From Clostridia bacterium (lineage in GTDB: Bacteria; Bacillota; Clostridia; Oscillospirales; CAG-272), in assembly GCA_017520505.1 (NCBI GenBank), contig JAFXFN010000022.1, positions 1 through 44,811 of the forward strand: DNA of 44,811 nucleotides, read 5' to 3'. Below the pieces are notes generated by a model, which was not told the origin of the DNA, did no database searches, and worked only from the letters and a program-made list of their open reading frames with translations. Positions 37,292 to 44,811 of this stretch are shown piece by piece. The position numbers were made by a program, and so were the translations under genes. Each line of letters begins with the position of its first letter. Position 1 is the stretch's first letter.

Positions 37292-38008
37292 TTAATCAGC
37301 TTTACTTTCAAGCTCCATTTCCCAAAGCCTGTTTATATCGTCTTGACTGTCCGGATACCAAAAAACAGACAATTTTTTATATACACCGCTATCCGAATTT
37401 TCGTTTTCATCCTCTTCACTATACAAGCGATTCCATGCGACGGCAGTGTATGTCAGCGATCGATACATACGGCTGCCGCCGTCATCAAAACTTCCTGCAG
37501 GTATCGGCACAAACGGAATTATTAAAATCAGAATAATGGCAAATATAATGATTTTTTTCTTTTTCATACGCTTAAATATTATTTCGTTATTCGTTTTCAC
37601 AGTAACAACCGTAAAAATCAATTCCCCGATTAAAGTTACCGTAATCAACACCCCGACAACGGGAAAATAATCAATATCGTAATCAGATAAACTGACAACA
37701 TCAAAAATTAACGTATAAAGCGAAAACACCGAGCCGATGTAAAGAAAACCCTTTGCGATGTTTATTGCATATGGGCTGTCTGTAAACAGATAAACCAACA
37801 GAAAAATGAGAATAATACATGTAATCACTGCGGTAATAAACGGTACGAAATAATTATATACAGGATGAAATGAATCGAAATAAGAAAATGGAACTATACA
37901 CAATGCACTCACATAACCATTGTAATAGATACCCATCCTCCCGCATGGTAGGAGCTCCAAAATCAACGTAATTATCGGAAGTATCAAATATATCAGTCTC
38001 TTTTTCAT
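37292..38008 (-). CDS. Polytopic membrane protein of unknown function, sigma operon
   Basis: About five membrane segments (residues 5-22, 45-75, 85-105, 120-140, 155-175) are followed by an outer tail with G-S-F-D-D-G-G-S-R-M-Y-R-S-L-T-Y-T-A-V-A, a D-D-G-G-x-x-x-Y-x-S-L-T-Y pattern I have seen in uncharacterised Firmicute membrane proteins but cannot assign. I start at 38008, with AAAGGAG at good spacing; the upstream in-frame ATG at 38035 lacks one. It lies between the VWA lipoprotein and the terminal lipoprotein. Confidence 0.65.
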   Translation of the reverse strand: MKKRLIYLILPIITLILELLPCGRMGIYYNGYVSALCIVPFSYFDSFHPVYNYFVPFITAVITCIILIFLLVYLFTDSPYAINIAKGFLYIGSVFSLYTLIFDVVSLSDYDIDYFPVVGVLITVTLIGELIFTVVTVKTNNEIIFKRMKKKKIIIFAIILILIIPFVPIPAGSFDDGGSRMYRSLTYTAVAWNRLYSEEDENENSDSGVYKKLSVFWYPDSQDDINRLWEMELESKAD

Positions 38009-38063
38009 ACGATCACACTCCTTTGTCAAATTCAAGTTAATGCACCTGATGAGCAGGATAAAT

Positions 38064-39620
38064 TTAATCAGTTAATTTATTTATAAGCTCACGGAATTCG
38101 TATCTGTCGGGAGAATTTGTAAGTGTCAGCTCATTCAGCGTTTTTTGTACGTCTTCAAACGTTACATTGCCTATATACTTACTTTCACGCAAAAGCATCG
38201 TTGTTTCGATAACAGCACCGATAAACTTAAAATCATCGCTCGGTGTATCTGTGTATATACTCTTGTCAAGCTCATATTCATTAAGATTGCTCATCGTTTC
38301 GGTGGGCTTTTTGTGTCTTACCGCAAGTGTCATCCACTTACCGTCCGATGTCTTTGCGGAGTCTGTCAAGACAAGCTCATAGCACACCGTCACCGTATGT
38401 CCTGCGCCAAGCTCACCTGCGTCCTTTGTGTCGTTTTCAAAGTCTTCCTTATTAAGCAAGCGGTTTTCATAGCCTACGAGTCTATACTTTGAAACGTTAT
38501 CGGGATTGAATGTAAGCTGTAATTTTACATCCTTTGCAACCGTATAAAGCGTTGAGAAAAGCTTTTCCCCGAACACCTTTTCAGCTTCCGTTTCTCCGTC
38601 GATATAGTAATAAACACCGTTTCCGTTGTCGGCAATAGCTTCCATATTTCGGTCCTTATAATTGCCTGTACCGAAACCGAGGACTGACAGATAAACACCT
38701 AAATCACGCTTTTGCTCAACGAATGCTTTCAACTCATCGCTCGATGAAATACCGACGTTGAGATCACCGTCAGATGCCATAATTATTCTGTTGTTTGCAT
38801 CATTTGACATATATTTTTCGGCAATCTGATACGCTGTTTTAAGTCCCGATTCGCCGTTTGTCGATCCGCCCGATTCAAGATTGTTAATTGCGGAAAGTAT
38901 CTTACTGTGCTCGTTTCCTTTTGCTCCGTCAAGCACGACCTTTTCGCTTCCCGCATACGTTACGATTGAAACCGTATCATCCTCGGAAAGATTTTTTACA
39001 AGGTGTGTAAACGATTTTTGTAAAAGCTGTAATTTATCCTCGGAATTCATAGAGCCGGAAACGTCAATCAGAAATACAAGATTGTTTTTTGTCTTTTCAA
39101 CAGCATCATCTGCTTTAAGTCCAACAGTCAAAAGCACGTTGTCTTTGTTCCACGGACAGACGGAGGCTGACGCCGTTATTCCGAAAAGCTCACCGTCCTT
39201 CGGCTCATTATACGAATAGTTGAAGTAGTTTACAAATTCCTCCGTACGTATTGCGTACTTGCCTGTATTTTTGAGCTGCGAAAGATTATATCCCATATTT
39301 ACAAGCTTACGGAAATAAGCATACGATGCCGTGTCAACGTCGGAGGAAAACGTCGATATTGGCTGTGCGGCTGTATTTATAAAATCATTTTCAATAATTT
39401 TATTGACATCGTCGACAGTTTCGTTTTTATCATCGGGGGACGCATCCGGCTTCATATTGTCTATACCGTCAGCATCCTCTGCCGCCTCCAAATTATAATC
39501 GCCAAGCGCACCGTAATTTCCGCCGACAGCGTCCATCGGCGTTCCATCTTTCATATCTGCTCCGCAACCGGAAAGAACAAGCGCACAAAGGGTCAAAATT
39601 GCAAAAATACGTTTTTTCAT
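38064..39620 (-). CDS. VWA-domain lipoprotein of the YfbK type
   Basis: A 518-residue lipoprotein with lipobox L-S-G-C19. A von Willebrand factor N-terminal segment (S-T-F-S-S-D-V-D-T-A-S-Y) is followed by a VWA domain with an intact MIDAS metal site (D-V-S-G-S-M, the G-S-T-N-G threonine loop, and A-S-D-G-D-L-N) and a C-terminal DUF3520-like region. YfbK-type proteins often lie beside ECF sigma genes and are thought to be outward binding modules. I use ATG 39620 (AGAGG 8 nt upstream); the ATG at 39638 overlaps the previous stop but lacks a site. Confidence 0.85.
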   Translation of the reverse strand: MKKRIFAILTLCALVLSGCGADMKDGTPMDAVGGNYGALGDYNLEAAEDADGIDNMKPDASPDDKNETVDDVNKIIENDFINTAAQPISTFSSDVDTASYAYFRKLVNMGYNLSQLKNTGKYAIRTEEFVNYFNYSYNEPKDGELFGITASASVCPWNKDNVLLTVGLKADDAVEKTKNNLVFLIDVSGSMNSEDKLQLLQKSFTHLVKNLSEDDTVSIVTYAGSEKVVLDGAKGNEHSKILSAINNLESGGSTNGESGLKTAYQIAEKYMSNDANNRIIMASDGDLNVGISSSDELKAFVEQKRDLGVYLSVLGFGTGNYKDRNMEAIADNGNGVYYYIDGETEAEKVFGEKLFSTLYTVAKDVKLQLTFNPDNVSKYRLVGYENRLLNKEDFENDTKDAGELGAGHTVTVCYELVLTDSAKTSDGKWMTLAVRHKKPTETMSNLNEYELDKSIYTDTPSDDFKFIGAVIETTMLLRESKYIGNVTFEDVQKTLNELTLTNSPDRYEFRELINKLTD

Positions 39621-39634
39621 AACTTTTACCTCTT

Positions 39635-40201
39635 TCATGTAAGTATTTTTTCTACATACTCTGTGAAGGCTTTACTCGGCATAACCTCGGCTCTATAAGA
39701 AAACAAATTGACATATACGTTTCCCTCGGAGGTTTTAAGATAAGGTGTTACAACATTTCCACGTCCGTCACATATCCAGACAAGACATTCTTCATCACGG
39801 CTTTCTTTCACATCTTCAAAACCGCTTTGCATATAGCTTGTAAGTCGGGTATACTGTTTCTGTGTAAGCACCTTTTCACGGTATTCACCGTCAGAATACC
39901 AGATGAGCTTTTTGCCCGAAAACAGGTCAATTTTTTCGGTCGGCTCAACTTCGTATTTTTCAAGCACGTATTGAAGTGATATTTCAGCATCGTTTACCGA
40001 GCTGTCACCGCTTTTGAGAAAAACGTCTGAAAATGTAGTTACCATAATAAGTACGACAACGCACGCCGCCAAGGATACCAAAAGCTTTTTGGGATAAAAT
40101 GCTTTTACTTTTGTGTAATTTTCAGCATTCGCTATATAATCGTCACGTATACCGCCGATACAGTCATACAGCTTTTCAGCACGTTTATTTTTATCTGCCA
40201 T
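39635..40201 (-). CDS. Probable membrane anti-sigma factor
   Basis: A 188-residue single-pass protein: cytoplasmic residues 1-38 with K-L-Y-D-C-I-G-G-I-R-D-D-Y-I-A-N-A, a stretch common in anti-sigma partners of YfbK loci in Clostridia, a membrane helix at 40-57 and an outer domain of about 130 residues. It overlaps the sigma gene by 11 nt, as sigma/anti-sigma pairs often do. No zinc-binding H-x-x-x-C-x-x-C motif is present. The role is inferred from gene order and topology. Confidence 0.7.
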   Translation of the reverse strand: MADKNKRAEKLYDCIGGIRDDYIANAENYTKVKAFYPKKLLVSLAACVVVLIMVTTFSDVFLKSGDSSVNDAEISLQYVLEKYEVEPTEKIDLFSGKKLIWYSDGEYREKVLTQKQYTRLTSYMQSGFEDVKESRDEECLVWICDGRGNVVTPYLKTSEGNVYVNLFSYRAEVMPSKAFTEYVEKILT

Positions 40202-40742
40202 ACAACTGCACCTCCAGCTGTTCTTTCAACTTTTCACGAAGCCTGAAAAGCACCGATTTTGCTTTTGATGATGACACGGAAAATCTTTTGCATATATCCT
40301 CAATGGAATCGTTATAAAAATAACGTCTTACAAATATCATCCGCTTTTCCTCATCAAGCCTTGAAAGAAATGAATCGATAAGCTTTGACAGCTCATTGTT
40401 TTCTATCTCGTCAAACACATCGGTATTTGACGGAATACATTCGGTAAGCTCGTCACAGACCTCACCGCCGCCTCGCTTTTCGGCAGTATTTTTTCGATAT
40501 CGGTCAATCGAAAAATGACGCACTATCTTTGACAAAAAAGCGCCTAAATACATGGGTCTTTCACTTGGCATCCTGCGCCACGCGGTAAGGTACGTATCGC
40601 TGACACATTCTTCTGCGTCCTCTCTGCAGCCGAGGACGGACATAGATATACCGTTTAACATTTTACCGTATTTTTCATCTGTTTTTGCAATAGCATCATC
40701 TTTTCTCTGCCAATACATTTCAACAATTACGCTGTCATCCAT
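40191..40742 (-). CDS. ECF-family RNA polymerase sigma factor
   Basis: A 183-residue group 4 sigma factor: region 2 with G-C-R-E-D-A-E-E-C-V-S-D-T-Y-L-T-A-W, and region 4 with K-R-M-I-F-V-R-R-Y-F-Y-N-D-S-I-E-D-I-C and an HTH ending S-K-A-K-S-V-L-F-R-L-R-E-K-L. Region 3 is absent, as expected. AAAGGAAG precedes the ATG. An ECF-type promoter upstream suggests autoregulation. First gene of a five-gene unit. Confidence 0.92.
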   Translation of the reverse strand: MDDSVIVEMYWQRKDDAIAKTDEKYGKMLNGISMSVLGCREDAEECVSDTYLTAWRRMPSERPMYLGAFLSKIVRHFSIDRYRKNTAEKRGGGEVCDELTECIPSNTDVFDEIENNELSKLIDSFLSRLDEEKRMIFVRRYFYNDSIEDICKRFSVSSSKAKSVLFRLREKLKEQLEVQLYGR

Positions 40743-40772
40743 TTTCTTCTTCCTTTCGCCTTCATACTATAA

Positions 40773-40798
40773 GACGGATTTAAATACATTAGGTTGCA
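40773..40798 (-). promoter_or_regulatory. ECF-type promoter of the sigma operon
   Basis: On the minus strand TGCAACCT (40798-40791) and CGTC (40776-40773); counted from the AAC core, the spacer to CGTC is 16 nt. AAC and CGTC cores at this spacing are the hallmark of ECF-sigma promoters. The start codon lies 31 nt downstream. Confidence 0.65.
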
Positions 40799-40820
40799 CA
40801 TTTTTCCAAAATATTTTTAA

Positions 40821-40853
40821 AAATCTCCGCAGAGGGCTTATCTGCGGAGATTT
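40821..40853. terminator. Bidirectional terminator
   Basis: AAATCTCCGCAGA pairs exactly with TCTGCGGAGATTT around a 7-nt loop, with A-rich and T-rich flanks. On the minus strand it ends the GT39-like gene, whose stop abuts it. Confidence 0.92.
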
Positions 40854-40855
40854 TT

Positions 40856-42433
40856 TCATCTGTTTTTAATCAAATTTCCGATATATACAGTCAAACGGTA
40901 CATTCCCCATACACAGTAAGGTATCATTATAACAACATAAGGAAGTACATACTGCGACTTTGCTTCGAACAAAAGATGATACAAAAATCCGCCGATAATA
41001 ACGGTGGGAATGAGGATAAACTCATCTTTTATGCCTTTCTTTTTGAACTTATCAAAAATCATAAATGCGGAGGATATCATAAAGCCGAAGTATAAAAACT
41101 GAACGTTTATATCCATTACACTTTTTGTGAATTCTTCGCCTTCGCCGCACACAAGCTTAGCGAAGCCGACTTTCGGGGCATACTGCCCTCTTACTTTATT
41201 GTTCCAGATAGAAGAAAACGTCGGTTCGTTCCATTGGCTGTAGGTTTTATCTTTAAAAAACGTATATGCTTTGTCGGGATTCTCTTCGAAGAATTCAATG
41301 CGCTCTTTTATTCGCTCCTTTGCCGTGTCGCTTGCGTAATCAGCGTCTTCGGGGCCGTCAAAAAGGGCGATCGTATCCTGTGAATCATACCAACCGGGGG
41401 CAAAAACAGAGTCGCCAAGTCCCATTGAAAGCCAGCAGACCATAGGGATTCCGTCACCGAAATCGTTACCCGTGCGAAGCTCATATTGTATAACGGGCAG
41501 ATTTTTTGCACCGAAAACGATAAGTGCCATAAGACATACGGATAAAAATCTTTTTAAATATTCACCTCTCAAAAAATGCACAACGAGAATTATTATCATT
41601 GCCACAGCGAATATTAAATTGTTGAGCTTTATCCATACCGCAACAGTAACAAAAATGGATGCAAGCACAAGATTTTTAATTTTTTCGTCTTGAATATATG
41701 CTATAAAATTGTATACAGCCCATACAGCAAAAGCAAATCCCGGTATCGTTCCGTACATAAACGAAGAAAATATTACGGACTGCGAAAACAGAATAAGCAT
41801 TACTGCAGTTGCAAACGTAACGGCTTTATTTTTAAAAAGTCTTTCGGAAATACGCACAAGCGCAACGTTTGCAAAAGCAAGGCAGATAATATTTACGACC
41901 TGCAATAAAAGTCCCCACGTTTTGTCGGGCAAAAACAGCAGACGTGAGCATATTTCAGTCCAGAATACGTACCCAAGCTGAAACGGGAAGCGTTTGAAAT
42001 AAACCGTGCCGATCGGTGAATAATCACCGTTTGCAAGCTTGATTCCCGCTTCCGTAGTAATGCGTGAATCATTTGTCGGGGATGAAAGCGACTGTAATAT
42101 CCACAGAACACCGACAATAAACGTAATAATTCCGACAGCTGTATAAAGTTGTTTTGAGCTTATACGCATATAAAGCTCTTTTTTCTTCATAAGCATCATA
42201 AGACCGATGCCGAATGCACTGCACAAAATCAACCATAATATATTCAAAAATATATTATCACGTCCGAATGTTATAACCTCGTCAAGCCCAAGATCAGCAG
42301 TTCCGAGCATACTTCCGAAAAACAAAACGGCGCCGATAATTAAAATTATACCGCCGACACAAATAACGCCGACATCGGCAAGAGCAGATATAAAACGTAA
42401 GCATTTATTTTTCATACGGCATTTATCTTCCAT
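40856..42433 (-). CDS. GT39-like polytopic membrane glycosyltransferase
   Basis: A 525-residue protein with about 11-12 membrane segments. The first large outer loop carries S-S-P-T-N-D-S-R-I-T-T-E-A-G, the placement of the acidic residue in PMT/ArnT-type (GT-C fold) enzymes that use polyprenyl-phosphate sugars. A large soluble-looking loop lies near 310-400. I start at 42433 because a promoter at 42474-42501 puts the transcript start after the longer in-frame ATG at 42541; ATG 42415 is also possible. Acceptor unknown. Single-gene unit. Confidence 0.7.
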   Translation of the reverse strand: MEDKCRMKNKCLRFISALADVGVICVGGIILIIGAVLFFGSMLGTADLGLDEVITFGRDNIFLNILWLILCSAFGIGLMMLMKKKELYMRISSKQLYTAVGIITFIVGVLWILQSLSSPTNDSRITTEAGIKLANGDYSPIGTVYFKRFPFQLGYVFWTEICSRLLFLPDKTWGLLLQVVNIICLAFANVALVRISERLFKNKAVTFATAVMLILFSQSVIFSSFMYGTIPGFAFAVWAVYNFIAYIQDEKIKNLVLASIFVTVAVWIKLNNLIFAVAMIIILVVHFLRGEYLKRFLSVCLMALIVFGAKNLPVIQYELRTGNDFGDGIPMVCWLSMGLGDSVFAPGWYDSQDTIALFDGPEDADYASDTAKERIKERIEFFEENPDKAYTFFKDKTYSQWNEPTFSSIWNNKVRGQYAPKVGFAKLVCGEGEEFTKSVMDINVQFLYFGFMISSAFMIFDKFKKKGIKDEFILIPTVIIGGFLYHLLFEAKSQYVLPYVVIMIPYCVWGMYRLTVYIGNLIKNR

Positions 42434-42473
42434 ATCATTTTCTAATGTAATCAATTTTTGTTTAATATAGAAT

Positions 42474-42501
42474 ATTATACACAAGTGAAAAATAATTGCA
42501 A
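42474..42501 (-). promoter_or_regulatory. Promoter for the GT39-like gene
   Basis: On the minus strand TTGCAA (42501-42496) and TATAAT (42479-42474), 16-nt spacer. Confidence 0.65.
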
Positions 42502-42529
42502 GAGAAATACTTCTCGAATTTGTAAATAC

Positions 42530-42558
42530 TTGACAAATCAAAAATTATATAGTATAAT
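42530..42558 (+). promoter_or_regulatory. Promoter for tRNA-Leu(TAG)
   Basis: TTGACA (42530-42535) and TATAAT (42553-42558), both perfect, with a 17-nt spacer. The 42 nt before the mature tRNA match the leader before the tRNA fragment at 977-998. Confidence 0.88.
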
Positions 42559-42611
42559 TAATTTACAAAGTTACTTTTCCACTTTACACTATTACCTATT
42601 ACTTTAAATAT

Positions 42612-42694
42612 GCGGGTGTGGCGGAATTGGCAGACGCGCCAGCCTTAGGAGCTGGTGTTAATTCGTGCAGGTTCAACTCCTGTCACCCGCACCA
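42612..42694 (+). tRNA. tRNA-Leu, anticodon TAG
   Basis: Acceptor GCGGGTG pairs with CACCCGC apart from a G-U type end, followed by A and encoded CCA. The anticodon arm is CCAGC-CT-TAG-GA-GCTGG and the T-arm CAGG-TTCAACT-CCTG. Its first 27 nt are identical to tRNA-Leu(CAG). Confidence 0.94.
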
Positions 42695-42700
42695 AACAGT

Positions 42701-42749
42701 AGAAATCCGAACCCAAAGCCGATAGGCGAAGGGTTCGGATTTCTTTTTG
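42701..42749 (+). terminator. Terminator after tRNA-Leu(TAG)
   Basis: AGAAATCCGAACCC (42701-42714) pairs perfectly with 42731-42744 and TTTT follows. The loop is 16 nt. Confidence 0.93.
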
Positions 42750-42782
42750 TGTTCGGTGATATGTGATGTCAATCTGCTGTTA

Positions 42783-42867
42783 TTGGCATCACGCCCGAGC
42801 TCCGCCCAAGTAAATATCCTTGATAGTTGATGCCAAACGAAAACATTTTATAAGAAAGGATATTTAC
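42783..42867 (+). promoter_or_regulatory. Interleaved inverted repeats sequestering the tnpV ribosome site
   Basis: Stem 1: TTGGCATCA (42783-42791) with TGATGCCAA (42828-42836), 9 bp. Stem 2: GTAAATATCCTT (42810-42821) with AAGGATATTTAC (42856-42867), 12 bp, all perfect. The arms interleave, giving an H-type pseudoknot layout. Stem 2 buries the AAAGGA site and ends two bases before the tnpV ATG. Confidence 0.65.
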
Positions 42868-42868
42868 A

Positions 42869-43225
42869 ATGAAAAACGAAATTACTTATACCGAACATAA
42901 CGGACTTTACTACCCCGATCTTGCACTTCCCGAGCAGACAAACTACACTCTCGGTAAGTATGCCAACCTGCGCCTTGACTTTATGAAGAAGCACCGTCGC
43001 GGTACTTACACCACTCTTCTCACCGAAGGACGATTGAATGAATATCTCCACGAGATCGACTTACAGGCTCACGAAATGCTCGACACCATAATTCCTCGCC
43101 TTGCCCAAGAACGTGGCATAGACGAAGTTCTGAAGGCTCACAACGCACTCCAATGGTCTGCCGAGATGAATAACATCAAAGCAAGCGCCGAGGAAATCGT
43201 GGTGAATGAGATAATTTATCTCTAA
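42869..43225 (+). CDS. tnpV: TnpV-family transposon-associated protein
   Basis: A 118-residue protein matching the small TnpV proteins carried by Clostridial transposons and conjugative elements (first named on Tn4451-type elements). Visible family features are Y-P-D-L-x-L-P near 18-24, L-L-T-E-G-R-L-N-E-Y-L near 50-60 and the C-terminal N-N-I-K-A-S-A-E-E-I-V-V-N-E-I-I. Its biochemical role is not established. No transposase or integrase is visible near it, so it may be a remnant beside tRNA-Leu. Its ribosome site is in a predicted stem. Confidence 0.82.
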   Translation: MKNEITYTEHNGLYYPDLALPEQTNYTLGKYANLRLDFMKKHRRGTYTTLLTEGRLNEYLHEIDLQAHEMLDTIIPRLAQERGIDEVLKAHNALQWSAEMNNIKASAEEIVVNEIIYL

Positions 43226-43233
43226 AGCAAAAC

Positions 43234-43269
43234 ACCGCCGAGAGCGACCAAACGGTTACTTTCGGCGGT
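43234..43269. terminator. Bidirectional terminator between tnpV and the sigma-like gene
   Basis: ACCGCCGAGAG pairs with CTTTCGGCGGT (one wobble), with GTTTTG on the minus side. Confidence 0.8.
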
Positions 43270-43277
43270 ATATTGAT

Positions 43278-44811
43278 TTAATTCTTTACAACACAAACGG
43301 CAGGTTTTTCATTATCTTCAACTGTTTTTATCCAATCCATCTCAAACAGCTTACTAACTAATTTATCTATTGAATAGAAGCGGTAAACAAATGCACCCAC
43401 ATACTCAGCAGTTTTGCGGATATGTGAAGGAGCAAGATCCGCAGTTATATTTGCAGCAATCTCAGCAGTTTTTCTATTCAAATCAGAAACAATAGAGATA
43501 CACTCATTAAGAATGTGCTGAAGTTCATCGTATTCTTTATTGGACCATACAGTAAAATTCGCCTTGCCATCTTTGGCATAATGAAGATCGTTCAGGGCTT
43601 TTTGCCAATCCTTCGGCAAATACTCAAAGCAATCAACCGCTGTGCAAACAATGGGATCGGTCATTTGTCCTTCAAAGTGCTGTGCATTTAGTGTTTGTCT
43701 GAAATTCATAGCGATAACACTTCCACGCTTATCACTCGCAGGGCAACCGTTATAAATACCTTGAATACCTCTTGGCAGTTTATCACCAACAACATTTTCG
43801 GTACTTCTGCCCCAAATAATACCGTGTCCGCCGCCACCGTTCACAAGAGAATACGGACCATCTTTTGGCAATTCGCCATAATTCTTTTCAAGATCGCTTT
43901 CGGTATCGATCAATGAATAATGTAAGCACAAAAGAATCTTTTGCCAATGTGCGAGATTTGTATTTGCAAATCTGCTTCCAAAGCGCGCGTCAAACTCATC
44001 CGCTACAGCAACAAACTTTTGTGTGCTTTCCTCGGTAAGCTCTTTCAGCTTTCCATCAATCGTTTTCGTGCAATCAAGTGTGAAAATCGGAATGTTAGTC
44101 AAATACTTTCCATTGTTGCAAACGAGATACTGACGATCAACGAGTAATTTGATTTCGTCCTCGAGGTAAGGCAGCGAAACCCCGAGCTCTATACTGATTT
44201 CTTGGATCGTTACCGGACTGTAATATGCCGCGAGTAAAATATTTCCTTTAATTTTTCTTCTTTGAAAATCACGATATTCTCGATCATCTCCTGCTTTTGT
44301 TCCCCAAAAATCAATCTCAAAAATATTGGGGCGATAGCTCTTTTCTCCGTATAGTCTTTCCATATTCATACCCTCTCTGATAATCTTTCTTGCACGGAAC
44401 AAATAGTACTTTACCATTTCCGTGCTAATCTGTAGTTTTTTTGCTACTTCGGAACAGGAGAGATTTTCAATATAATATAAAACGGTTGCCTCACGGTATT
44501 GCTTTGACAACAATGAGAGTTCGCGCCGAAGAAGATTTAGTTCTTCTTCTTTGACGATTTCATCTAAAACAGACTCAGATTCATCAGCAGTATTTTCATC
44601 GAGCTCCGCTGTACGGCTCGCATTTTTTGATTTTTTGCGAAGATAGTCCATATAGACATTCTCCGCAATCTTCCACATAAAACCGTAAAAGCGTTCTTCC
44701 TCCTTGAGGTTTTTCGCTGACCGAATGATTTCAAAAAGAATATCGCTCGCAAGATATTCTGCTTCAACTACGTTTACAAGCCTTGTTAAAGCGAACCGAG
44801 TATCGCCTTCA
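43278..44811 (-). CDS. Sigma-70-like factor with long C-terminal extension (5' end missing)
   Basis: The frame is open to the window edge; the ATG at 44678 is internal, since codons upstream (A-S-D-I-L-F-E-I-I-R..F-Y-G-F-M-W-K-I-A-E-N) continue sigma region 2. Region 4 follows with Y-R-E-A-T-V-L-Y-Y-I-E-N-L-S-C-S-E-V-A-K-K-L-Q-I-S in its HTH. About 320 further residues do not belong to a normal ECF factor. They include a winged-helix-like stretch (V-T-I-Q-E-I-S-I-E-L-G-V) and a G-G-G-G-H-G-I-I-W-G motif. It may sense a ligand or act as its own anti-sigma. The domain boundaries are by eye. Confidence 0.7.
   Translation of the reverse strand, partial: EGDTRFALTRLVNVVEAEYLASDILFEIIRSAKNLKEEERFYGFMWKIAENVYMDYLRKKSKNASRTAELDENTADESESVLDEIVKEEELNLLRRELSLLSKQYREATVLYYIENLSCSEVAKKLQISTEMVKYYLFRARKIIREGMNMERLYGEKSYRPNIFEIDFWGTKAGDDREYRDFQRRKIKGNILLAAYYSPVTIQEISIELGVSLPYLEDEIKLLVDRQYLVCNNGKYLTNIPIFTLDCTKTIDGKLKELTEESTQKFVAVADEFDARFGSRFANTNLAHWQKILLCLHYSLIDTESDLEKNYGELPKDGPYSLVNGGGGHGIIWGRSTENVVGDKLPRGIQGIYNGCPASDKRGSVIAMNFRQTLNAQHFEGQMTDPIVCTAVDCFEYLPKDWQKALNDLHYAKDGKANFTVWSNKEYDELQHILNECISIVSDLNRKTAEIAANITADLAPSHIRKTAEYVGAFVYRFYSIDKLVSKLFEMDWIKTVEDNEKPAVCVVKN

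Noticed and set aside
42434..42541. The N-terminal extension of the GT39-like protein to ATG 42541
   Set aside because: It would begin upstream of the promoter at 42474-42501 and has no ribosome site.

Overview
The window looks like a chromosomal segment of a spore-forming, anaerobic-type member of the Clostridia, most like a Ruminococcus/Oscillospiraceae relative. The grounds are the SpoIIGA-SigE pair, a type I dockerin, a T-box leader, a TnpV-type mobile-element gene, fused ECF vitamin-transporter ATPases, moderate-to-low GC, and many consensus TTGACA/TATAAT promoters. No rRNA operon or CRISPR array is visible.

Layout. Positions 1-1100 hold the 5' part of a membrane transglutaminase-like gene, tRNA-Leu(CAG), and a 166-nt insertion that carries a second copy of the first 22 nt of that tRNA. 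Positions 1.2-9.1 kb, all on +, hold comEC (metal site degenerate), a tepA/ClpP-like protease, thioredoxin, then rimM-trmD fused transcriptionally to an O-antigen-ligase-like membrane protein and two tandem DUF4330-like proteins, then HPr. Positions 9.2-14.1 kb are a compact operon with overlapping genes: uvrC, ecfT, a double-ATPase ecfA and an S component. Convergent to it is a 7-kb gene for a 2318-residue cyclic beta-1,2-glucan synthase-like protein (GT84 plus GH94). This is divergent from spoIIGA-sigE, with interlocking leaders. Then come a Gfo/Idh/MocA oxidoreductase, tRNA-Thr(GGT), ychF and a GT2 glycosyltransferase.

Positions 26.2-28.9 kb contain what I consider the most interesting unit: a T-box riboswitch, whose specifier reads most simply as AUC (Ile), controlling a single protein that fuses an XRE-type HTH, a cupin and a medium/branched-chain acyl-CoA synthetase. 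The proposed role is scavenging branched short-chain acids such as 2-methylbutyrate for isoleucine synthesis. Next is ligA-obg followed by a lipoprotein with a dockerin and a GH99-like domain, then divergent cysK. Positions 36.5-40.8 kb are a five-gene ECF sigma-factor operon (sigma, anti-sigma-like, VWA lipoprotein, membrane protein, lipoprotein) preceded by an ECF-type promoter. A GT39-like membrane glycosyltransferase, tRNA-Leu(TAG), tnpV with a predicted pseudoknot leader, and a partial sigma-70-like protein with a long C-terminal extension close the window.

The central 41 kb is mostly core genome. The outer edges, beyond the two outward-facing tRNA-Leu genes, look accessory. All function calls rest on motif reading by eye; no search was run.
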